Positions 1 through 5,757 of a DNA stretch of 17,633 bases are shown in pieces. The translations under genes were made by a program, and so were the position numbers. Source of the DNA: an uncultured Sutterella sp. (GTDB lineage: Bacteria > Pseudomonadota > Gammaproteobacteria > Burkholderiales > Burkholderiaceae_F); contig CAKQKT010000033.1 of NCBI GenBank assembly GCA_934249275.1, positions 1 to 17,633 on the forward strand, given 5' to 3'. The notes beneath the pieces are model-generated. The model ran no database searches and had not been told where the DNA came from. It saw nothing but the letters and a program-made list of their open reading frames with translations. Each line of letters begins with the position of its first letter. Positions within the stretch are counted from its first letter, which is position 1.

Positions 1-76
1 TCCTTCTCACGAGCCGGTTCTGACCTCGACTAAGGCACCATCGAGCCCCCTGTTTCCCCAAAAAGTCGGAAGAGCC
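1..76 (-). mobile_element. Probable end of an insertion sequence (partial, body outside window)
   Basis: Read on the minus strand, the stretch begins at 76 with GGCTCTTC and continues to GGGGAAA at 53. The same 24-nt motif, 20 of 24 bases identical, occurs in the opposite orientation at 17564-17587. The two copies face outward, as the left and right terminal inverted repeats of one IS type would if the window were the DNA between two copies. A GGCTCTT start is reminiscent of ISL3-family ends, but that is from memory and unverified. No transposase coding sequence is visible in the 76 bases. The end abuts the T-tract of the terminator at 78-110. The alternative is a conserved post-terminator sequence with no transposition role. 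Confidence 0.45.
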
Positions 77-77
77 T

Positions 78-110
78 AAAAAAAGCTCCGGAAAACTGAG
101 TTTCCGGAGC
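78..110 (-). terminator. Rho-independent terminator of the cytochrome/flavoprotein unit
   Basis: A perfect 10-bp stem (GCTCCGGAAA at 85-94 with TTTCCGGAGC at 101-110) encloses a 6-nt loop. On the minus strand it is followed by seven T residues (78-84). It lies about 100 nt past the stop codon of the flavoprotein gene ending at 209, so it closes that leftward unit. Confidence 0.9.
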
Positions 111-208
111 CGGAAGCCGGCGCCGCTCAAGGAGGAGTTGCTGCGCCGAGACTGCTTTTTATGCTGCTCCCGGCAGGCGAGGGGTCCGGCCGGGAGGCTC
201 GTGAGGCA

Positions 209-1750
209 TTACGCTTCCTTGTAGCCCGTGGCGTACTTGCCGGCCATGTAGCCGGAGGTGTGTGCGAAGCCGCAGGCATTGCCGCCGCAGTAGAATGCGC
301 CGTGAACGCCGGCAACCGTTTCGCCTGCTGCGTAGAAGCCCTTCACCGGCTTCATGTCCCAGCCGAGCACTTCGAAGTGTTCGGTGACGCGCACGCCGCC
401 GCAGGAGAGGTTGTTCCACGGGAACATGCGGATCATGCGGTACGGACCTGCGCCGATCTTGTGTTCCTGGTCGGTGCGGCCGAACTGCGTGTCGGACTTC
501 GTTTCGACGGCCTTGTTCCAGAGCTCGACCTGAGCCTTGAGGCCTTCGTAGTTCATGCCGGAGCGCTTGCAGAGCTCTTCGAGCGTGTCGGCCTTCCAGA
601 GGTTCTTGCCGAGGTCGAATTCCTTGAGGACGCGTTCTTCAGTCCAGGAAGGCAGGCCGACGAGGGCGGAGAGCTTGATGGTCTTGAGGGTGCGGTCCCA
701 GGTGGCCTGGTCGGCGAGCACGTAGTGGCAGCCGTCCGGGTTGTGGGCGAGGTGCGGCGTGACGTGGCAGATGCCTTCCTTTTCCGTCACGAAGCGCTTG
801 CCGTTCTTGTTGACGAGGATGCCGCCCTGGTTGGTGATGAACCACCAGCGGCAGTACGGGCCGTTTCGGCCGTTCGTGACGATGCCGCACGGATAGGAGG
901 CGATGTACTGCATGTGGGAGAGCGGGACGCCGACGTCGCGCACGGCCGTCAGCATGGCGGAGCCGTCGTTGTTCGGGCCGCCGATCACGACGCCCTTGCC
1001 GGCGACGGACGGAACCCAGCGGTCGAGCGATTCGGGCGTGCCCGTGATGCCGCCGGTGGCCATGATCACGCCCATCTTGGCGCGGCAGTCGACGACCTTG
1101 TCGCCGCGGCCGCACTGGACGCCGACCACGCGGTTGTCCTTTTCATCGAACCAGAAGCGCGTGACGGGCATGGAGTGGTGAATTTCAATCTTGCGTTCGG
1201 CAAGCTGCTTCACGAGGCATTCGATGTAGTCGCGGCCCTTGAAGGAGTCCTGGCGATGAGCGCGGCGGAAGGTATGGCCGGCGTAGTTTTCAAGGTGATG
1301 GGCGGCCAGACCGTGGTCGGCCAGCCAGTCGAAGGCTTCGCCGGAGTGCTTGGCGAAGGCGTAGACCGGTTCCTTGAGACTCATGTAGTTGCCGTAGGCC
1401 ATGATGTCTTCGGCAAAGGCCTGCCAGCTGTCCTTGATGGTCGGATCAGCCTTCTGGAGCTTGGAGCCGTAGGCCGTGAAGAGGCCGCCGCAGAGGTTCG
1501 TGGCGGTGTGGAACGGGGAGAGGCCGGCGTCGAAGACTTCGACCTTCTTGCCTGCGTCGACCACCTGGCAGGCGGCCATCATGCCGGCGCCGCCGCAGCC
1601 GAGAACGACAACGTCGGTTTCCATGTCCCACTTGGCGGGCATGTTCGTGGCGGAAGTGGAGGCGGCAAAGGCCGGGGCGGCAGCAGAGGCAGCGGCGGCA
1701 GTGGCGGCCGTGCCGAGGAAATGACGGCGGGAAAGCATCTTATCGGTCAT
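209..1750 (-). CDS. Tat-exported FAD-dependent reductase, fumarate reductase/flavocytochrome c flavoprotein family
   Basis: The 513-residue protein has a twin-arginine signal (SRRHFLG, residues 7-13, then an Ala-rich stretch to about 30), so it is predicted to act folded in the periplasm. The FAD dinucleotide-binding motif is GCGGAG at 51-56, and a second FAD-contact region is GFYAAGETVAGVHG near 471-484. The family reduces an activated C=C bond with electrons from a c-type cytochrome, and a tetraheme cytochrome gene lies 2 nt upstream, consistent with a split flavocytochrome c. Measured against fumarate reductases recalled from memory, the catalytic positions are changed: the HPT histidine aligns with Tyr286, the HxTMGG histidine with Asn447, the NRLGGN arginine with Tyr487, and the acid-base arginine region (FVTEKEGI, 320-327) lacks Arg. 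The substrate is therefore probably not fumarate and cannot be named. The ATG start at 1750 has an AAGGGTGA ribosome-binding site and is the start that preserves the Tat signal. Confidence 0.88.
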   Translation of the reverse strand: MTDKMLSRRHFLGTAATAAAASAAAPAFAASTSATNMPAKWDMETDVVVLGCGGAGMMAACQVVDAGKKVEVFDAGLSPFHTATNLCGGLFTAYGSKLQKADPTIKDSWQAFAEDIMAYGNYMSLKEPVYAFAKHSGEAFDWLADHGLAAHHLENYAGHTFRRAHRQDSFKGRDYIECLVKQLAERKIEIHHSMPVTRFWFDEKDNRVVGVQCGRGDKVVDCRAKMGVIMATGGITGTPESLDRWVPSVAGKGVVIGGPNNDGSAMLTAVRDVGVPLSHMQYIASYPCGIVTNGRNGPYCRWWFITNQGGILVNKNGKRFVTEKEGICHVTPHLAHNPDGCHYVLADQATWDRTLKTIKLSALVGLPSWTEERVLKEFDLGKNLWKADTLEELCKRSGMNYEGLKAQVELWNKAVETKSDTQFGRTDQEHKIGAGPYRMIRMFPWNNLSCGGVRVTEHFEVLGWDMKPVKGFYAAGETVAGVHGAFYCGGNACGFAHTSGYMAGKYATGYKEA

Positions 1751-1752
1751 GA

Positions 1753-2088
1753 TTATTCACCCTTCATGCGGATTGCAAAGTTGTGGCAGTCATTGCATTC
1801 GAAATGGGACTTGCCGTGCATGCTGTGGCAGGCATTGCAATCCTTTTCACCTCGGTGATTGCTGTGGGGGTTCGGCGTCATCTTGGCCGTGCGTTCGGCA
1901 ACGGTCTGATAGGACTGGTGGCACTGGAAGCAGGTTTCCTTGGCCGGGGCCTTGAACTGGCCGTTGGCGTGGCAGGTCGTGCAATCGAGCGAGGCGTGCG
2001 GGCCGTTGATCGTAACAGCGGCAGCCTGGGCGCCGGCAGCGAGACCGAAGGCCATGAGCGCGGCAGCCAGAGTGGACTTGAAAAGCAT
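1753..2088 (-). CDS. Periplasmic tetraheme cytochrome c (flavocytochrome c heme-domain type)
   Basis: The 111-residue precursor has a signal peptide ending near AQA-A (residues 20-23) and four CXXCH heme sites: CTTCH 36-40, CFQCH 53-57, CNACH 84-88 and CNDCH 98-102. Extra histidines at 31, 75, 78 and 91 could be distal heme ligands. Number, spacing and size match the small tetraheme domain that is fused to the flavin domain in Shewanella-type fumarate reductases. Here it is a separate gene, and the flavoprotein ATG follows its TAA by 2 nt, so the two are surely co-transcribed. It should pass electrons from a membrane quinol dehydrogenase (CymA/NapC type, not in this window) to the flavoprotein. 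The ATG at 2088 is chosen because a strong AAGGAG site lies 6 nt upstream and the signal peptide begins there; upstream in-frame codons give only Arg-rich non-signal sequence. Confidence 0.93.
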   Translation of the reverse strand: MLFKSTLAAALMAFGLAAGAQAAAVTINGPHASLDCTTCHANGQFKAPAKETCFQCHQSYQTVAERTAKMTPNPHSNHRGEKDCNACHSMHGKSHFECNDCHNFAIRMKGE

Positions 2089-2463
2089 GTCAATCTCCTT
2101 GTGAGAGGTTGCCCGAGCCTGTCGGCGACGACGACGGTGGAGGATCCGCCTGAGGACGCCGGAGACCGGGCAGAGAGGGTCCGAAGGTTGCGGGTCATTC
2201 CGTTTCCTTCTGCCCAAAATCTTAAGAAAACGTAAGGCAAAAAAATACGGGTCCCGGGGGGTGTCCGAGGGAGGTGGTATTTACCCTGAAGGAGACGGCT
2301 TCGGATGCATCCGAACTCAAAGCGGTATTGATGGAGGGGCGTTCGAAACGGTTGCGTGAGAGTGAGAAGCGGGGCTCGCGGGAAGGATGAGGGAGCCTGC
2401 GGATGGTGTTTCCGAAATGAAGCAAAACCTTAAAAGAACATTAAGCAGGTGGTATTTCGGGAG
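2089..2463 (-). promoter_or_regulatory. Upstream regulatory region of the cytochrome/flavoprotein unit
   Basis: This 375-bp stretch has no credible gene and lies between the terminator at 2464-2487 and the cytochrome start. It must hold the cytochrome promoter. One -10-like hexamer on the minus strand is TAAGAT (2224-2219), without a convincing -35. It also contains a 16-bp perfect palindrome (2300-2315) and two copies of AGGTGGTATTT (2272-2282 and 2447-2457). Which of these are functional cannot be decided from sequence. Confidence 0.5.
2300..2315. promoter_or_regulatory. 16-bp perfect palindrome, candidate operator
   Basis: TTCGGATGCATCCGAA equals its own reverse complement. It lies 212 nt upstream of the cytochrome start and about 75 nt upstream of a weak -10 candidate, a position suited to an activator. 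Half-sites (TTCGGAT or ATCCGAA) also occur at 7763-7769 and 7911-7917, in the intergenic region upstream of the sensor kinase. A NarL/FixJ-type dimer such as the regulator encoded at 5019-5639 could bind such a site, but this link is inference. Confidence 0.35.
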
Positions 2464-2487
2464 GTGAAAACGGGCGCGAACGCCCGT
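2464..2487 (-). terminator. Rho-independent terminator after the carbamate kinase gene
   Basis: On the minus strand a perfect 7-bp stem ACGGGCG/CGCCCGT (2487-2481 and 2476-2470) encloses a TTCG loop and runs into a short T-tract (2470-2467). It lies 43 nt beyond the stop at 2531, and so separates the kinase/regulator/reductase unit from the cytochrome unit. The T-tract is short, so termination may be partial. Confidence 0.75.
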
Positions 2488-2530
2488 ATGAAAGACGGAG
2501 AAGCCTTCGAGGCCGGAGTCGTCCGGCGCG

Positions 2531-3453
2531 TCAGGCGAACTCGATTTCCCGGCAGTTCCGGTCGACGATCGTGCCGGCTCGGGCCTCCACGAGCGCCTCG
2601 ATGTCGTTGAGCGAACCGATCGCGGCGCAGCGTCCGGTCTTTTCAACAAATTCGCACGCGGCTTCGACCTTCGGGCCCATGGAGCCTGCGGCAAACTTCA
2701 AGGCGCGAAGGTGTTCGGGCGAAGCGCGCCGGACATGCTTCTCATCGGGTGAGTGCCAGTTGAGGAAGACGCCGGGCACGTCGGTGGCGATGACCAGCAT
2801 GTCGGCATGAAGTTCGGAGGCGAGAATCTCCGAGCAGAAGTCCTTGTCGATGACGGCTTCGATGCCCGAGAGGCGTCCTTCACCGTCTACAACGACGGGC
2901 ACGCCGCCACCGCCCGCGCAAATCACGGTGATTCCGGCTTCGACCAGCCTGCGGATCGCCTCGATTTCGACGATGCGAACGGGACGAGGACTCGGCACCA
3001 CGCGGCGGTAATGCGGGCCGTCGGGACGAACGATCCAGCCTTTTTCGGCCGCAAGACTTTCGGCGGTCTCCTTGTCGTAGACGGGCCCGATGAATTTGAC
3101 GGGATTTTCGAATGCGGGATCGTCGGGCGACACGACGGAATGCGTGATGATGCAGGCGACGGGATGCCCGGGCAGGGCATTCCGGATCTCCTGCTCAAGG
3201 AGCGTGCCGACCATCGCCTGGCTTTCTGCGCCGAGAATGGAGAGCGGGTAAGGCTCGACGCTTCGGGAAAAAGCGTCGTTCTGGAGCGCAAGAAGCCCGA
3301 CCTGAGGTCCGTTGCCGTGGCTCAGAATGAGCTGATGCCGAGCAGACGTCCCTTTGAGCGAAAAAGAGGCCTTGCGGCAGCCTGCGCTTCAGCGGTCATG
3401 GGCTGGCCGCGGCGAAGGAGCGCATTGCCGCCGAGCGTGATGACGATTCTCAT
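2531..3453 (-). pseudogene. arcC: Carbamate kinase, frameshifted near the N-terminus
   Basis: The ATG at 3453 (AGGAG upstream) begins MRIVITLGGNALLRRGQ, the hallmark N-terminus of carbamate kinases. This frame continues to TAEAQ (3382) and then stops at 3324-3322. A second frame, open from 3388, resumes the family sequence with HQLILSHGNGPQVG (from 3337) and runs to the stop at 2531. That part includes AESQAMVG, the Gly-rich nucleotide-binding ICAGGGGVP and the C-terminal GSMGPKV. The whole span of 923 nt is 307 codons plus 2 nt, close to the usual ~310 codons but not a multiple of three. The enzyme would interconvert carbamoyl phosphate plus ADP with carbamate plus ATP. An internal ATG (3214) gives a 227-residue product lacking the LGGNAL and HGNGPQ loops, unlikely to be active. 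The frameshift may be a true mutation, a recent strain-specific loss or a sequencing error. It follows the flavoprotein gene by 136 nt in the same direction. Confidence 0.85.
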
Positions 3454-3589
3454 GAGAGGCTCCTGTCGGGAACATGAGATGGCGGGGCAAAATATGGGCT
3501 CTGGCCGTCAATCCTTCGCCCCTGCAGTCATTTTATTCCCGGAGAGGCACCGGCGGACGCTTTGATTTCGAAAGAGACGCCGGGCCGTC

Positions 3590-5026
3590 TCAGACGGATG
3601 CGGCGAGCCTTGCGGCCTCGATGCCGGCAATCCGCCCGAAGACGAAGGCGTCGGTAAGCGCGTTGCCGCCCAAGCGCTTGCGTCCGTGCACGCCGCCCGT
3701 GGTTTCGCCGGCGGCGAAGAGCCCGGGAATGGGCTTTTCATTCCTGTCGAGGACCTGCGCCTGCGGATTGATGAGAATGCCGCCGATCGTGACGTGCACG
3801 CCCAGGCGTTCGACGCCGTAATAGAAAGGCGGCGTGTCGATCGTCTGCAGGAAGGTCGTGCGGCCGAAGCGGGGATCCTTTCCTTTTGCCGCGGCCGTGT
3901 TGTAGCTGTTCATCGTGAAGGTGAGGCGCTCGATCGTGATGCCCGTGTCGTGGGCAAGCGCAGTGAGGGACTTCGCCTCCCTGACGACGCCTGCCGCGAG
4001 CTTCGAGCCGAAGTTCGCGCCCTTCTTGGATTTGGCGTCGGTGATCGTCCACATGAAGCCGCCCGTCTGCTCCCGCATGCCGGCCGCAATGACGTCGAAG
4101 GTGGCTTCCTCGTTGACGAACCGGTCGCCCTCGGCATTGACCCAGAGCTCGGCGCCGACGTAGTCGAGCACGCGTCCGCCCGTGTACGGAATGCATTCGA
4201 CGGCGTCCATGTCGACGAGCTTGGCGCCGGCTTCCTCGCCCATGAGAATGCCGTCGCCGAGAGCAAGGTCCGGCGTGAGGCCGAAGGTGTCGGCGGTCGT
4301 GCCGTAGGCGGGATCAAGCCGCGGCGCAAAGCGGCTGCGAAGCTCCCGGCTGCCGGTAAAGCCTCCGGTGGCGATCACGACGGCGCGCGCATAGCGCAGG
4401 ACTTCGTCGCCCAACTTCGTTTGTGCGACGACGCCGACGACGCGGCCGTTTTCGATGATGAGCCTGCGGGCGCGCATTTCAAAGAGCGTTTTGGCGCCGA
4501 GGCGCTTGGCGCGGGTGGAGAGCGCCTGGATCATGTCCCAGCCGCCCCGCTGCGAACCCGTGGAGATGTTGCGCCGGGCGCTCATGCCGGAGCCTACGGC
4601 TCTGAAGAGCTTCGGCTCCCAGGCGACGCCCATGCCGGCGAGCCATTGAACGGCGGGGCCGGCGTTTTCGGCAAGCACTTGGGCGAGTTCCGGACGTCCG
4701 CCCGCTTCGACGATGTCGCGCACGAAGTCCTCGACCGGGGTGTCGCCGCCGGCGGCAACCGAAACGGTGCCGGCGGCAATCACGGTGTGGCCGCCCACAA
4801 AGGCGCCGCGCTCGAGAATGGTGACGCGCCCGGCGCCCGCTTCCAATGCGGCGACGGCGGCGGAGAGGCCTGCGCCGCCCGCGCCGATGACGAGCACGTC
4901 GTCGGGATCGTAGGGAACGCGCCCGGCGGTTTCCTCGTCGTGCATGAGGGGCGAGGCCGCGGCGCGTGCGGCGGGTCCTGCGGCGGAGAGCGCCGTCAGG
5001 GTCAGAAGAAGACTGCGCCTATTCAT
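3590..5026 (-). CDS. Exported FAD-dependent reductase, fumarate/urocanate reductase-like flavoprotein
   Basis: The 478-residue protein starts MNRRSLLLTL, a twin-arginine-like or Sec signal ending near residue 24. FAD-binding IGAGGAG is at 47-53. The C-terminal catalytic block is well kept: HVTIGG (His411) and HGRKRLGGNAL (Arg451) match the substrate-clamping His and Arg of the fumarate reductase family. Two other family positions differ: the HPT histidine aligns with Ile280, and the acid-base Arg (NEITTRD in flavocytochrome c3, from memory) aligns with Phe310 in NEEATFD. An alkene other than fumarate is likely the acceptor. There is no heme domain, so it needs an external electron donor; the cytochrome at 1753-2088 is a candidate. 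The ATG at 5026 overlaps the regulator stop by 8 nt (translational coupling) and has GGGAGG upstream. An upstream ATG at 5080 would place Pro-rich sequence before the signal and is less likely. Confidence 0.87.
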   Translation of the reverse strand: MNRRSLLLTLTALSAAGPAARAAASPLMHDEETAGRVPYDPDDVLVIGAGGAGLSAAVAALEAGAGRVTILERGAFVGGHTVIAAGTVSVAAGGDTPVEDFVRDIVEAGGRPELAQVLAENAGPAVQWLAGMGVAWEPKLFRAVGSGMSARRNISTGSQRGGWDMIQALSTRAKRLGAKTLFEMRARRLIIENGRVVGVVAQTKLGDEVLRYARAVVIATGGFTGSRELRSRFAPRLDPAYGTTADTFGLTPDLALGDGILMGEEAGAKLVDMDAVECIPYTGGRVLDYVGAELWVNAEGDRFVNEEATFDVIAAGMREQTGGFMWTITDAKSKKGANFGSKLAAGVVREAKSLTALAHDTGITIERLTFTMNSYNTAAAKGKDPRFGRTTFLQTIDTPPFYYGVERLGVHVTIGGILINPQAQVLDRNEKPIPGLFAAGETTGGVHGRKRLGGNALTDAFVFGRIAGIEAARLAASV

Positions 5027-5639
5027 CAAGACCGGCCTCCCGGGCAAGACGGACGAGTTCGGCGGCGGAATGCACGCCAAGCTTCATGAAGGCGTTCGAG
5101 CGGTGCATCTTGACGGTGCTGAGCTCCAGATCGAACGTGCGGGCGATCTGCTTGTTGCTGTCGCTCCCGTCGCCCTTGAGGATCTCGCCCACGATTTCGC
5201 GCTCGCGCGCCGTGAGCGAATCAAAGCGCGCGCGAAGGCGGTCGCGCTGCAGGGCTTCGACGGAGTCTGCCATGCTGCGTGCGACGGCCGCATTGATCTT
5301 CGCAATGAGTTCTGCGGGCTCGATCGGCTTTTCAAGGAAGTCGACGGCCCCTTTCTGAACAGTGGAGACGGCCATCGGAATGCTGCCGTGGGCCGAAAGA
5401 AAGATGATCGGAAGCCTGCAGCCTCTTTCAATGAGCTCGTCCTGAACCTCGGGGCCCGTGAGCCCGGGCATGCGCACGTCCAGGACGATGCAGCCCGGAC
5501 GGGCGAGGTCGTCGTTGTTGAGAAAGCGCCGGCCGCTCGAATAGGCGGCGGTGTCCCATCCCATCGTTTCAAGCAGAAGGCCGAAGGATTCGGCCAGCGC
5601 CTTGTCGTCGTCGACGATGCGAATCAGAGGTCGCTGCAA
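5019..5639 (-). CDS. Response regulator, FixJ/TtrR-like (receiver + LuxR-type HTH)
   Basis: The 206-residue protein has a receiver domain (about 1-120) with acidic pocket DDD at 10-12, phosphoacceptor Asp54 (IVLDVRMPG), Ser82 and Lys104 (FLEKP). The C-terminal LuxR-type helix-turn-helix spans about 140-200 (LTAREREIVGEILKG, NKQIARTFDLELSTVKMH). This is the FixJ/TtrR architecture. Its partner is the kinase encoded 118 nt upstream, and the flavoprotein start overlaps its stop by 8 nt, so the reductase is probably one of its targets. The start codon is TTG at 5639: AAGGAG lies 7 nt before it and the next in-frame ATG would delete half the acidic pocket region. Confidence 0.9.
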   Translation of the reverse strand: MQRPLIRIVDDDKALAESFGLLLETMGWDTAAYSSGRRFLNNDDLARPGCIVLDVRMPGLTGPEVQDELIERGCRLPIIFLSAHGSIPMAVSTVQKGAVDFLEKPIEPAELIAKINAAVARSMADSVEALQRDRLRARFDSLTAREREIVGEILKGDGSDSNKQIARTFDLELSTVKMHRSNAFMKLGVHSAAELVRLAREAGLDE

Positions 5640-5757
5640 GAGGATTCTCCTTGATGTCTTTCTTCAGGCCTTTCAATTGCCGTCGCCGTTCGAAGCGGCG
5701 GTCGAGGCCTCTTGTAAAAAGTGGTTGACCGGAATCGTCCGTGTGCGCGAAGGAATG

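Noticed and set aside
161..1858. Long plus-strand open frame opposite the Tat-exported flavoprotein
   Set aside because: The minus strand carries clear Tat and FAD motifs and a ribosome-binding site; the plus frame has none and crosses into the cytochrome gene.
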